This document shows, piece by piece, positions 29,433-40,759 of a stretch of DNA of 64,000 nucleotides. How positions within the stretch are numbered: position 1 is the first letter of the stretch; each line of letters starts with the position of its first letter. The notes under the pieces are model-generated. The model had not been told where the DNA came from. It made no database searches and saw only the letters and a program-made list of their open reading frames with translations. Both the position numbers and the translations under genes were made by a program. Source of the DNA: Agrobacterium tumefaciens (GTDB lineage Bacteria; Pseudomonadota; Alphaproteobacteria; Rhizobiales; Rhizobiaceae); assembly GCF_005221325.1 (NCBI RefSeq), contig NZ_CP039889.1, positions 1,465,501 to 1,529,500 on the forward strand. The letters are read 5' to 3'.

Positions 29433-30641
29433 ATGCGCAAGAGTATCGTTTTATCCACGGCCATGGCACTGGCCGCCGGCACCGCCGCTTATGCCGCCGA
29501 GATTTCGGACGGCAAGGTCAAGATCGGTATCCTGAACGACCAATCGGGCGTCTACGCCAACTTCGGCGGCAAATACTCTTATGAAGCCGCGAAGATGGCG
29601 GTTGAGGATTTCGGCGGCAAGGTGCTGGGTGCGCCGGTCGAGGTGGTGACGGCCGACCATCAGAACAAGGCGGATGTGGCGTCCAACATTGCCCGCCAAT
29701 GGTACGACACCGAGCAGGTCGATTCGATCATGGAACTGACCTCGTCGTCGGTGGGCCTTGCCGTGCAGGCGCTCTCGAAGGATAAGAAGAAGATCACCGT
29801 CAATACCGGCGCGGCAACCACCGAGCTCACCGGCAAACAGTGCAGCCCCTATGGTTTCCATTGGGCCTATGATACCTATTCGCTGGCAGTCGGCACCGGC
29901 GGCGCGCTCGTCAAGCAGGGCGGCGACAGCTGGTTCTTCCTGACTGCCGACTATGCTTTCGGTTATTCGCTGGAAGAAAACACCGCGAATTTCGTCAAGG
30001 CCAATGGTGGCAAGGTGTTGGGGTCCGTGCGGCATCCGCTGGCGACGACGGATTATTCCTCGTTCCTGTTGCAGGCGCAGTCATCAGGCGCGAAGGTCAT
30101 CGGTCTTGCCAATGCCGGCCTCGACACCTCCAACGCCATCAAGCAGGCGGCCGAATTCGGCATCGTCGCCGGCGGCCAGCGGCTTGCGGCGCTTCTCTTC
30201 ACGCTTGCCGAAGTGCACGGTCTCGGTCTTGAGGCAGCGCAGGGCCTGACGCTGACGGAAGGTTTTTACTGGGACCGTGACGATGAATCCCGCAAATTCG
30301 GTGAGCGTTTCAAGGAACGCACCGGCGCCATGCCGAACATGGTGCATACCGGCACCTATTCCGCCGTGCTGCATTATCTGAAAGCCATCGAAAAGGCCGG
30401 CACCGACGATGCAGACGCCGTCGCCAAGGCCATGAAGGAAATGCCCGTCAACGACGTCTTTGCCAAGGATGGCCATGTAGCCGCCAATGGTCGGATGATT
30501 CACGACATGTACCTCATGGAAGTGAAGAAGCCGGATGAGAGCAAGCAGCCGTGGGATTATTACAAGGTGCTTGCCACCATCCCCGGCAAGGAAGCCTTCA
30601 TGGACCCCGCAAAAAGCGGTTGCCCGCTGGTGACGCAATAA
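29433..30641 (+). CDS. Branched-chain amino acid-type ABC transporter, periplasmic binding protein
   Basis: 402 residues with a signal peptide MRKSIVLSTAMALAAGTAAY (cleavage near YAA). The mature protein begins EISDGKVKIGILNDQSGVYA, typical of the LivJ/LivK-like type-1 periplasmic binding fold. Such proteins in rhizobia bind many carboxylates, amides and aromatic acids, so the true ligand is unclear. It is the first gene of the operon, followed by LivG/F/H/M-like components and four catabolic enzymes. Confidence 0.9.
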   Translation: MRKSIVLSTAMALAAGTAAYAAEISDGKVKIGILNDQSGVYANFGGKYSYEAAKMAVEDFGGKVLGAPVEVVTADHQNKADVASNIARQWYDTEQVDSIMELTSSSVGLAVQALSKDKKKITVNTGAATTELTGKQCSPYGFHWAYDTYSLAVGTGGALVKQGGDSWFFLTADYAFGYSLEENTANFVKANGGKVLGSVRHPLATTDYSSFLLQAQSSGAKVIGLANAGLDTSNAIKQAAEFGIVAGGQRLAALLFTLAEVHGLGLEAAQGLTLTEGFYWDRDDESRKFGERFKERTGAMPNMVHTGTYSAVLHYLKAIEKAGTDDADAVAKAMKEMPVNDVFAKDGHVAANGRMIHDMYLMEVKKPDESKQPWDYYKVLATIPGKEAFMDPAKSGCPLVTQ

Positions 30642-30670
30642 AAGACTGACGCAATAAAGGGGAAAGTTTC

Positions 30671-31456
30671 ATGACGATCGCTCCCGCCCCCGCCGGGCAG
30701 GCTGAACCCCGCGTCGTTCTTTCGGCGCGTGGTCTCAGCAAAACCTTCGGCGCATTCGCGGCCGTGAAAAACGTCGATCTCGACGTCCACCATGCCCGCG
30801 TTCATGCGCTGATCGGCCCAAACGGCGCCGGCAAGACTACGGTCTTTAATCTGTTGACCAAGTTTCTCCAGCCGACGGGCGGAGCGATCACCTTCATGGG
30901 AACGGATATAACAAGGACGCCACCGGACAAGGTGGTGCGTCTCGGCCTCGTCAGGTCTTTCCAGATATCGGCGGTGTTTCCGCATCTGACGGTTCTGGAA
31001 AACGTACGGGTTGCGTTGCAGCGTCCGAATGGCCTTGCAACGCAGTTCTGGTTGCCGCTCTCCTCTCTCGACAGGCTGAATGCCCGCGCCGAGGAGCTGA
31101 TCGCCATGGTCGGTCTGGTCAGGGAAAAACATGCGCTTGCGGCCGATCTGTCTTACGGCCGCAAGCGTGTTCTGGAAATCGCCACCACGCTGGCGCTCGA
31201 TCCGAAGGTTCTGCTGCTGGATGAGCCGATGGCCGGCATGGGTGGGGAAGACGTCTCCCATGTCGCCGAACTCATCCGCGAGGTGGCAAAGACACGCGCG
31301 GTGCTGATGGTCGAACATAATCTGAAAGTCGTGGCCGATATCTGCCACCACGTCACGGTTCTGCAGCGCGGTGAAATTCTGGCGGAGGGCGATTACGCCG
31401 CCGTTTCCGCTGATCCGCGCGTGCGCACGGCCTATATGGGCACGGAGGAGGCTTGA
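30671..31456 (+). CDS. livG: LivG-like ABC ATPase
   Basis: 261 residues. Walker A GPNGAGKTT (residues about 53-61), Walker B VLLLDEPMAGMG, signature region LSYGRKRVLEIATTLALDPK. Membrane-associated ATPase of the branched-chain-type importer. The signature starts SYGRK instead of the canonical SGGQQ, as is common in LivG. Coupled closely to livF (start 2 bp after its stop). Confidence 0.9.
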   Translation: MTIAPAPAGQAEPRVVLSARGLSKTFGAFAAVKNVDLDVHHARVHALIGPNGAGKTTVFNLLTKFLQPTGGAITFMGTDITRTPPDKVVRLGLVRSFQISAVFPHLTVLENVRVALQRPNGLATQFWLPLSSLDRLNARAEELIAMVGLVREKHALAADLSYGRKRVLEIATTLALDPKVLLLDEPMAGMGGEDVSHVAELIREVAKTRAVLMVEHNLKVVADICHHVTVLQRGEILAEGDYAAVSADPRVRTAYMGTEEA

Positions 31457-31457
31457 T

Positions 31458-32159
31458 ATGGCGGCAATGCTCGAAGTCTCCAACCTGAAATCCTGGTATG
31501 GCGAAAGCCAGGCCCTGCACGGCGTCGACCTGACCGTCGGCGAAGGCGAAACCATCACCATTCTCGGGCGCAACGGTGTCGGCAAAACCACGACGTTGCG
31601 CACCATCATGGGCATCATCCGCAACCGCAAAGGCGTGATCAAACTCGGTGGCAAGGATATGATGCCGGTGCCGCTGCATCGCACGGCGAAATACGGCATT
31701 GGTTTCGTACCGGAAGAGCGCGGCATATTCGCGACGCTGAGTGTCGAGGAAAACCTGAAGCTGCCGCCCGTGGTCGCCTCCGGCGGCATGACGCTCGATG
31801 AAATCTATGAATTGTTCCCCAATCTCCATGAGCGCCGCACCAGCCCCGGCACCAAGCTTTCCGGCGGCGAGCAGCAGATGCTGGCCATGGCGCGCATCCT
31901 GCGCACCGGGGTGAAGGTGCTGTTGCTTGACGAACCGACCGAGGGGCTTGCACCCGTTATCGTGCAGCGCATTGGCGAGGTGCTGCAAAAGCTGAAGAGC
32001 CGCGGCATGACCGTGGTTCTGGTCGAGCAGAATTTCCGTTTCGCCAGCCGCATCGCCGACCGCTTCTACCTGATGGATCACGGCCAGATGGTCAGCAATT
32101 TCCCGGTGGGCGAGCTTTCCGGCCGCATGGGCGAACTTAATAAAGTGCTGGGGGTTTAA
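31458..32159 (+). CDS. livF: LivF-like ABC ATPase
   Basis: 233 residues from ATG 31458 directly after livG; a longer frame from 31371 lies inside livG. Walker A GRNGVGKTT, signature LSGGEQQMLAMARIL, Walker B VLLLDEPTEGLAP. Second ATPase of the importer, paired with LivG. It abuts livH by 2 bp. Confidence 0.92.
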   Translation: MAAMLEVSNLKSWYGESQALHGVDLTVGEGETITILGRNGVGKTTTLRTIMGIIRNRKGVIKLGGKDMMPVPLHRTAKYGIGFVPEERGIFATLSVEENLKLPPVVASGGMTLDEIYELFPNLHERRTSPGTKLSGGEQQMLAMARILRTGVKVLLLDEPTEGLAPVIVQRIGEVLQKLKSRGMTVVLVEQNFRFASRIADRFYLMDHGQMVSNFPVGELSGRMGELNKVLGV

Positions 32160-32161
32160 CG

Positions 32162-33049
32162 ATGACGATGATCTTCGGCATTCCAATTCAGGCCCTGCTC
32201 GGGCAATTGTTGATCGGCCTCATCAACGGCTCGTTTTACGCCTTGCTGTCGCTCGGCCTTGCCGTCATTTTCGGCCTGCTGCGCGTCATCAACTTTGCGC
32301 ATGGCGCGCAATATATGCTCGGCGCTTTTGTCGCCTTCCTCGGCCTGCAATATTTCGGCATCAATTTCTGGGCGGCGCTCGTCGTGACGCCGCTCGTCGT
32401 TGCGCTTTTCGGCGCGATCGTTGAACGCTTCCTGCTGTCGCGGCTTTATGATCTCGATCCGCTTTACGGTCTGCTTTTCACCTTCGGCCTGGCGCTGGTG
32501 GTGGAAGGCACGTTCCGCTGGCTTTATGGCGCGGCCGGCCAGCCCTATTCGGTGCCGCGCGAGCTTGCCGGCGGCACCAATCTTGGCTTCATGTTCCTGC
32601 CGAATTATCGCGCCTTCGTTGTCGTCATTTCACTGGTCGCCTGCCTTGCCACCTGGGCGCTGATCGAAAAAACCCGGCTTGGTTCCTATCTGCGGGCGGC
32701 GACGGAAAACCCGACGCTGGTGCAGGCTTTCGGCATCAACGTCCCGGTGCTCCTGACGCTGACCTACGCATTGGGTGCCAGCCTTGCAGGCTTCACCGGC
32801 GTGCTGGCAGCACCCATCTATCAGGTCTCGCCGCTGATGGGCACCAACCTCATCATCGTCGTCTTCGCCGTGGTGGTCGTCGGCGGCATGGGGTCGATCA
32901 TGGGGGCCATCGTCACCGGTTACATGCTCGGCATCGCCGAAGGTCTGACCAAGGTGTTTTACCCTGAGGCCTCCAACATCGTCATCTTCGTCATCATGGC
33001 CTTTGTGCTGCTCATCCGCCCCGCCGGACTTTTCGGAAAGGACGCCTGA
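32162..33049 (+). CDS. livH: LivH-like ABC permease
   Basis: 295 residues, strongly hydrophobic, about 8 membrane segments. It starts MTMIFGIPIQALLGQLLIGL and contains the LivH-type signature ALLSLGLAVIFGLLRVINFA. An internal EKTRLGSYLRAATENPTLVQ loop is the usual ATPase-contact region. It pairs with LivM in the inner membrane. Confidence 0.92.
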   Translation: MTMIFGIPIQALLGQLLIGLINGSFYALLSLGLAVIFGLLRVINFAHGAQYMLGAFVAFLGLQYFGINFWAALVVTPLVVALFGAIVERFLLSRLYDLDPLYGLLFTFGLALVVEGTFRWLYGAAGQPYSVPRELAGGTNLGFMFLPNYRAFVVVISLVACLATWALIEKTRLGSYLRAATENPTLVQAFGINVPVLLTLTYALGASLAGFTGVLAAPIYQVSPLMGTNLIIVVFAVVVVGGMGSIMGAIVTGYMLGIAEGLTKVFYPEASNIVIFVIMAFVLLIRPAGLFGKDA

Positions 33050-33050
33050 T

Positions 33051-34058
33051 ATGTCCAAAGCCACCCATAGCCCCACCGCCGGAGCGATGCCGCAGACGGA
33101 AGTTTCCGCGACTGCCGGCACCATCAAGACTGTCCTCATTGTTGCGGGGCTTGCCGTCCTCATCGCCGCGCCGATGTTCGTTTATCCGATCTTTCTGATG
33201 AAGCTCCTGTGCTTTGCGCTGTTTGCCTGCGCCTTCAATCTGTTGATCGGTTACACCGGGCTGCTGTCCTTCGGCCATGCGGCGTTTTTCGGCGGTGCCG
33301 CCTATTTCACCGCCTATTCGGTGAAAGAATGGGGCGTGACGCCGGAGATCGGTCTTGTCATCGGCATGGCGGGTGCGGCCCTTCTCGGTCTCGTCATCGG
33401 CTTTTTCGCCATCCGCCGCCAGGGCATCTATTTCGCCATGATCACGCTGGCGCTTTCGCAGATGTTCTATTTCTTCTGCCTTCAGGCACCGTTTACCCAT
33501 GGCGAGGATGGCTTGCAGGGCGTGCCGCGCGGCCACCTCTTCGGCCTTCTCGATCTTAACGCGCCGCTCAACATCTACTACACGGTGCTGGCATTTTTCG
33601 TGCTCGCTCTTCTGATCATCTGGCGCTTCGTCAATTCGCCTTTCGGCATGATCCTGAAATCCATCCGTGAAAACGAGCAGCGCGCCATTTCGCTGGGCTA
33701 CAGTGTGCAGCGCTACAAGCTCGGTGCTTTCGTCATGTCGGCGGCGCTTGCCGGTCTTGCGGGCGGGCTGAAGGCGCTGGTCTTCCAGTTTGCGACGCTG
33801 ACCGACGTCACCTGGCAGATGTCCGGCGAGGTCATTCTGATGACGCTGCTCGGCGGCATCGGCACGATGATCGGCCCGATCTTCGGCGCGGGCCTCGTCG
33901 TCACCTTGCAGAACTATCTCGCGACATCGGATTTTCCGGTCACCATCATTACCGGCCTTGTGTTCATGGCCTGCGTTCTGGTGTTCCGGCGCGGTTTGAT
34001 CGGCGAGTTTTACGCGTCGCGGCTTGGGAGAAAACTCGGCTTCCAGCACCGCGGCTAG
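33051..34058 (+). CDS. livM: LivM-like ABC permease
   Basis: 335 residues from ATG 33051, 1 bp after the livH stop; a longer frame from 33003 lies inside livH. About 10 membrane segments, with the LivM-type stretch FNLLIGYTGLLSFGHAAFFG and the cytoplasmic loop ILKSIRENEQRAISLGYSVQ. It completes the importer. Confidence 0.92.
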   Translation: MSKATHSPTAGAMPQTEVSATAGTIKTVLIVAGLAVLIAAPMFVYPIFLMKLLCFALFACAFNLLIGYTGLLSFGHAAFFGGAAYFTAYSVKEWGVTPEIGLVIGMAGAALLGLVIGFFAIRRQGIYFAMITLALSQMFYFFCLQAPFTHGEDGLQGVPRGHLFGLLDLNAPLNIYYTVLAFFVLALLIIWRFVNSPFGMILKSIRENEQRAISLGYSVQRYKLGAFVMSAALAGLAGGLKALVFQFATLTDVTWQMSGEVILMTLLGGIGTMIGPIFGAGLVVTLQNYLATSDFPVTIITGLVFMACVLVFRRGLIGEFYASRLGRKLGFQHRG

Positions 34059-34133
34059 ACATTTTTGAAAACACTGGAAAAGGCCACCCCCGCGTCAGGG
34101 ACGACGCGGCAAGGGTGGCGTATGGAGAAGAGC

Positions 34134-35729
34134 ATGGGGGACTATGACTATATCGTCATCGGAGCGGGGAGTGCCGGATGCGTTCTCGCCAACCGCCTTT
34201 CGAAGGATCCGAACAACCGCGTCCTGCTTTTGGAAGCCGGCGGCAATGACAATTACCACTGGATCCATATTCCCGTCGGTTATCTCTATTGCATCAACAA
34301 TCCGCGCACGGACTGGTGTTTCAAGACGGCGGAAGAGCCGGGGCTCAACGGCCGCGCGCTGATCTATCCGCGCGGCAAGGTTCTGGGTGGCTGCTCCTCC
34401 ATCAACGGCATGATCTATATGCGTGGTCAGGCGCGCGACTATGACGTCTGGCGCCAGCTGGGCTGCGAGGGCTGGGGCTGGAGCGACATCCTGCCCTATT
34501 TCCTGAAGTCGGAGGATTTTTACCGCGGCAAGAACGACATGCATTCCAGCGGCGGCGAATGGCGGGTGGAGAAAGCCCGCGTGCGCTGGGATGTGCTTGA
34601 TGCCTTCCAGAAGGCGGCAGGCGAAGCCGGCATTCCCGCGACCGACGATTTCAACCGGGGCGACAATGAGGGTGCGGGTTATTTCGACGTCAACCAGCGT
34701 TCGGGCTGGCGCTGGAATACGGCCAAGGCGTTTCTGAAGCCGGCACTCGGCCGCAAGAATCTTACGGTTCTGACCAAGGCGCATGTCAAGCGCCTGATCA
34801 TCGAGGAGGGCCGCGTTACGGGCGTCGAATTTCACCATGACGGCGTCCTGAAAAAGATGCGTGCACGGCGCGAGACAGTGCTGTCAGCCGGGGCGATCGG
34901 CTCACCGCATATTCTGGAGCTTTCCGGTGTCGGCCGTGGCGACGTGCTTCAGGCCGCCGGTATCGACACCGTGGCGGAAGTTCAGGGCGTGGGCGAGAAC
35001 CTGCAGGACCATCTGCAATTGCGCATGGTTTATAAGGTCTCCGGCGTCCTGACGCTGAATGAACGGGCCTCCACCCTGTTCGGCAAGGCGCGGATCGGCC
35101 TTGAATATGCGCTGACGCGCTCCGGGCCGATGTCGATGGCGCCGAGCCAGCTTGGTGTTTTCACCCGTTCTTCGCCGGAAAAGGAAACCGCCGATCTGGA
35201 ATATCATGTCCAGCCGGTTTCACTCGACAAGTTCGGTGATCCGGTTCACACTTTTCCGGCCATTACCGCGAGTGTCTGTAATCTGCGGCCGGAAAGCCGG
35301 GGCTCAGTGCATGTGAAAGGACCGGATTTCGCCATGCAGCCGGAAATCCGCCCGAACTATCTTTCCACCGAAGGCGACCGCCAGGTGGCAATTGATTCCA
35401 TGCGGCTGACGCGTCGCATCGTCGCCCAGCCGGCGTTTTCCCGCTTCAACCCGCAGGAATACCGGCCCGGTCCGTCGTTCGAAAACGACAATGATCTCGC
35501 CAAGGCGGCGGGCGATATCGGCACCACCATCTTCCACCCCGTCGGCACGCTGCGCATGGGGTCGGATACGGAGAGCGTTGTCGATGCGCGGCTGAAACTC
35601 CGCAGGCTTGCGGGGCTGCGCGTTGCCGACGCCTCGGTGATGCCGCGCATCACCTCCGGAAACACCAATTCCCCGACGATCATGATTGCCGAAAAGGCCG
35701 CCGACATGATCCTTGCGGATAATCGCTGA
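34134..35729 (+). CDS. GMC-family alcohol dehydrogenase (choline dehydrogenase-like)
   Basis: 531 residues from ATG 34134, which has GGAG six bases before it; ATGs at 34122 and 34065 are alternatives. N-terminal FAD site [20 protein letters not shown] signature [20 protein letters not shown], catalytic His in [16 protein letters not shown], and C-terminal [17 protein letters not shown]. These enzymes oxidise alcohols to aldehydes with FAD. In an importer operon with acetoacetate-forming enzymes, a hydroxylated substrate such as a diol is plausible, but its identity is unknown. Confidence 0.9.
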   Translation: MGDYDYIVIGAGSAGCVLANRLSKDPNNRVLLLEAGGNDNYHWIHIPVGYLYCINNPRTDWCFKTAEEPGLNGRALIYPRGKVLGGCSSINGMIYMRGQARDYDVWRQLGCEGWGWSDILPYFLKSEDFYRGKNDMHSSGGEWRVEKARVRWDVLDAFQKAAGEAGIPATDDFNRGDNEGAGYFDVNQRSGWRWNTAKAFLKPALGRKNLTVLTKAHVKRLIIEEGRVTGVEFHHDGVLKKMRARRETVLSAGAIGSPHILELSGVGRGDVLQAAGIDTVAEVQGVGENLQDHLQLRMVYKVSGVLTLNERASTLFGKARIGLEYALTRSGPMSMAPSQLGVFTRSSPEKETADLEYHVQPVSLDKFGDPVHTFPAITASVCNLRPESRGSVHVKGPDFAMQPEIRPNYLSTEGDRQVAIDSMRLTRRIVAQPAFSRFNPQEYRPGPSFENDNDLAKAAGDIGTTIFHPVGTLRMGSDTESVVDARLKLRRLAGLRVADASVMPRITSGNTNSPTIMIAEKAADMILADNR

Positions 35730-35742
35730 AAGGAGCGCTCCG

Positions 35743-36623
35743 ATGAAGACCGTCGCTTTTCTCGGGCTGGGACATATGGGCCTGCCGATGGCCGCCAATC
35801 TCGTCAAGGCGGGTTACACCGTCAGGGGTTACGACCTTTCCGAAGCCTGCCGTGCGGCGGCGAAGGAGGCCGGCATTCCCGTGGCAGTGGATTCTGCCGA
35901 AGCGACCGACGCGGCGGAAGTGATCATCACCATGTTGCCGAAGGGTGAACATGTCGTTTCGGTCTATGGCGATCTGGTTCGAAAGGTCTCCGCTGGAACG
36001 CTGCTTATCGATTGCTCGACGGTGGATATGGAAAGCGCGCTGAAAGCGCATGACCTTGCCGCTTCCGCCGGTTGCCCCTCGGTCGATGCCCCCGTTTCCG
36101 GCGGCACGGGTGGCGCGGCAGCCGGCACCCTGACCTTCATGTGCGGCGGCGAGGCGGAGGCTTTCTCGGCGGCAAAGCCGGTGCTGGAGGCGATGGGCAA
36201 GAAGATCGTGCATTGCGGCAAGGGCGGTAATGGTCAAGCGGCGAAGATCTGCAACAACATGATCCTCGGCATTTCCATGATCGCGGTTTCAGAAGCCTTC
36301 GTGCTCGGTGAAAAGCTTGGGCTTTCGCATCAGGCGCTGTTCGATGTTGCCTCCACTTCCTCGGGGCAATGCTGGTCGCTCACCACCTATTGCCCAGTGC
36401 CGGGGCCGGTGCCGACATCGCCTGCCAACAAGGACTACCAACCGGGTTTTGCTGCGGCCTTGATGCTGAAGGATCTGAAATTGTCGCAGGCAGCGGCCAA
36501 TGGCACGGGTGTTTCCACTCCGCTTGGGGCTGCGGCATCGGCGCTTTATGAAAACTTCGTCGGCGAAGGTGGCGGTGAGCGCGATTTTTCCGCCATTGTC
36601 GAAATGCTGCGCGGAGGCGAAGC

Positions 36624-36627
<4 letters not shown>
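35743..36627 (+). CDS. mmsB: 3-hydroxyisobutyrate dehydrogenase-like beta-hydroxyacid dehydrogenase
   Basis: 294 residues from ATG 35743. NAD site VAFLGLGHMGLPMAANLVKA (residues 3-22), the family's substrate motif DAPVSGGTGGAAAGTLTFMC, and the catalytic Lys region GGNGQAAKICNNMILG. Oxidises 3-hydroxyisobutyrate or a similar beta-hydroxyacid to the semialdehyde. It overlaps the next gene by 4 bp, so translation is coupled. Confidence 0.85.
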
Positions 36628-38579
<1,952 letters not shown>

Positions 38580-38583
38580 GCCG

Positions 38584-39369
38584 ATGGAGGATCAACCGAA
38601 AACCGTGCTGGTCACGGGTTCCACCAGCGGCATCGGGCTCGCCATCGCCAAACGTTTTGCCGAAGCCGGGTTTCTGGTCGCGGTGCATGGCGTGGAGACG
38701 ACGGAGGAGGGCGCTCAGGCCCTTGAAGCGGTTGCGAAAGTGGCGCGGCATCGGCCGGTCTATTTTTCCGCCAATCTCGCCCATTATGACGAGAGCGCGC
38801 AGCTACCGGATGCCGTCATCGCCGAATTCGGCCATATCGATGTGCTGGTCAACAATGCGGGCATCCAGAAGGTCGCGCCGATCGACGAATTCGATTTTGC
38901 CGATTTTTCTCGCATCGCCGCGATCTCGCTCGACAGCGCTTTCCATACGATCCATGCGGCTCTGCCGGGCATGAAGGAAAGGGGCTGGGGCCGCATCGTC
39001 AACATCGCGTCTGCGCATGGATTACGCGCCTCGCCCTTCAAGGGACCTTATGTGGCGACCAAACATGCGGTGGTGGGGCTGACGAAAAGCGTCGCGCTGG
39101 AAGTGGCCGAGCTTGGCATCACCTGCAATGCCATCTGCCCCGGTTATGTCTGGACCCCGCTTGTCGCCGCTCAGGTTGCAGATCAGGCGCGGGTGCATGG
39201 CATGAGCGAAGAGGAGGTGGTGAAGAAGGTGATGCTTGCCCCACAGCCGACCAGACGGTTCGTTCAGCCGGAGGAAGTGGCGGAAATGGCGCTTTATCTT
39301 GCAGGCGATATGGCGCGCTCCATCACCGGCACGACGATTTCCATCGATGGCGGCTGGACCGCGAAATAA
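38584..39369 (+). CDS. bdhA: D-3-hydroxybutyrate dehydrogenase (SDR)
   Basis: 261 residues. NAD motif VLVTGSTSGIGLAIAKRFAE, NNAG at about residues 90-93, YVATKHAVVG active-site Y-x3-K, and the family segment ARVHGMSEEEVVKKVMLAPQ that marks 3-hydroxybutyrate dehydrogenases. Converts 3-hydroxybutyrate to acetoacetate with NAD, feeding the upstream acetoacetyl-CoA synthetase. Last gene of the operon; 4 bp from its neighbour. Confidence 0.9.
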   Translation: MEDQPKTVLVTGSTSGIGLAIAKRFAEAGFLVAVHGVETTEEGAQALEAVAKVARHRPVYFSANLAHYDESAQLPDAVIAEFGHIDVLVNNAGIQKVAPIDEFDFADFSRIAAISLDSAFHTIHAALPGMKERGWGRIVNIASAHGLRASPFKGPYVATKHAVVGLTKSVALEVAELGITCNAICPGYVWTPLVAAQVADQARVHGMSEEEVVKKVMLAPQPTRRFVQPEEVAEMALYLAGDMARSITGTTISIDGGWTAK

Positions 39370-39488
39370 TTTTCACGCACTCGTCTTTAGCGAACCGTCT
39401 CGCCTCCTTCCCGTATTGTTAGGCGATTTCAATCCTATATAGTTTTCATGGACAGCGGGGTCAGCGCGACGTTCACGGAAAAGCGGCA

Positions 39489-39794
39489 TGATGAACACAG
39501 GGTCTTTGGAAGCGCCGCTGGCGCGATCGCGCTTCGATACGCGCCGCCTGCATTACCCATCGGCGTCTTGAACGCGCCATGGATTTCCTGCGGGCACCGC
39601 AATCGGGCCATATGACGATTGCCGATGTGGCCGCTGCCTATGGTTTCACCAATCCGGAAAATTTCAGCCGCGCCTTCAAAAAGACCTTTGGCCTTTCACC
39701 GCGCCAGATGCGGCATTTCGAGTCGGAAAACCGTGACGTCACGTCGGATATTATAAAACCGGACAGTGAGGAATGGACGCGCTGGATCGTGTAG
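39489..39794 (+). pseudogene. AraC-family regulator remnant
   Basis: An out-of-frame N-terminal piece (MMNTGSLEAPLARSRFDT, reading from about 39488) is joined to the C-terminal HTH domain in another frame (SIRAACITHRRLERAMDFLR, then IADVAAAYGFTNPENFSRAF, KKTFGLSPRQMRHFES). The N-terminal sensor domain of about 200 residues is gone. The only ATG (39579) would give 71 residues of HTH. It looks like a gene that lost its middle by deletion; a short HTH peptide might still be made. Confidence 0.7.
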
Positions 39795-40322
39795 CTGGGT
39801 CGCTGATCCTGATCGGTTGGGTCCGACCTGACACTTTATGACGGTTTGTTGGCACAATCCGACCATTCGCTGCAGTTGCGCTGCAACGGGGATGCGCGTG
39901 GGCGTTCGGCATGCCAGACTGCGCATATTATTTTTACAGAATATATTGCCTGATGATCATGATGCTGAGAATGCCTGCTTTTCTGGACCTGTTGACCTTC
40001 TGGCGCGCATGGCGCCGCGTGGTGAAAAGATACCTTTCCTTTGTCAATTCCGGCTCCGAATTTCGGAGCATGACACCACCCTTGCCGTTGGCGAGTTCCG
40101 ACAGTGTCGCAGACTATCCGTCGGAAATGGGTGAGGACGAAGCCCGGCAGCCGGTCTCCTGGCTCGGTCTCGGGCAAAGCTTCAGCGCGGTGGATGTGGC
40201 GGATTGTGACGGTTCAAACCGATCCCGTTTGCCGGTCGAGTGCGGTTAAGGCCGCTCTTCTGCTTCTGGAACAAAACCGTGACCCCGGGATTAAATCCTA
40301 AAGGGTTAGAGGAGTGAAAGAC
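39795..40322. other. Intergenic region of about 530 bp without a supported gene
   Basis: Open frames here (e.g. + 39911-40249) have no ribosome site, unusual composition and no recognisable domain. A short palindrome GCTCCGA-ATT-TCGGAGC lies at 40053-40069. The 3' end carries the ribosome site GAGGAG (40308-40313) of the next gene. Confidence 0.6.
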
Positions 40323-40664
40323 ATGGGCAGAGAAAACGCCAGCTATCTCCACGGTCAGGATGCGCCGAAAAGCGAGACCGCCACGCGCGCGCGGCAAGGA
40401 TCAAGGGGACGCCCCGTCCTCGTCATTCTGATCGTCAGCGTATTGCTTGCACTGATCGTGTGGGCTGTCGTCGAATATTCGGTTTTCGAACCCGACGAGA
40501 ACCTGCCGCAGAACCCGCAGACCGAGACCGCACCGGTGCCGCAGCAGCCGTCGGGATCAGGCACGTTCGACAACAATCCTGCCAATGGCCGCGCCGCACC
40601 ACCAGCATCGACCGACACCAACCCCACGCCGCAGGATTCGACCGGGGCACCGCAAAATCCATAA
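40323..40664 (+). CDS. Small single-pass membrane protein with a proline-rich periplasmic tail
   Basis: 113 residues from ATG 40323, with GAGGAG about eight bases upstream (a GTG at 40314 is an alternative). A basic N-terminal region (ARQGSRGRP), one membrane segment (VLVILIVSVLLALIVWAVVE, residues about 30-50), then a Pro/Thr/Gln/Asn-rich disordered tail (NPQTETAPVPQQPSG). Likely N-in, tail in periplasm. It lies 95 bp before the PQQ glucose dehydrogenase and may serve it, but no family is recognised. Confidence 0.65.
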   Translation: MGRENASYLHGQDAPKSETATRARQGSRGRPVLVILIVSVLLALIVWAVVEYSVFEPDENLPQNPQTETAPVPQQPSGSGTFDNNPANGRAAPPASTDTNPTPQDSTGAPQNP

Positions 40665-40759
40665 CCATGGCGTGAAATTCTCATGATGAGAATTTGTATG
40701 GAACCAGATTGCGCCCGATTTCATTTCACACAAAGTGACAGGAATCGGGGGTTTCATTC

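Noticed and set aside
39911..40249. Plus-strand frame of 112 codons in the AraC-gcd gap
   Set aside because: No ribosome site, no recognisable domain, odd composition.
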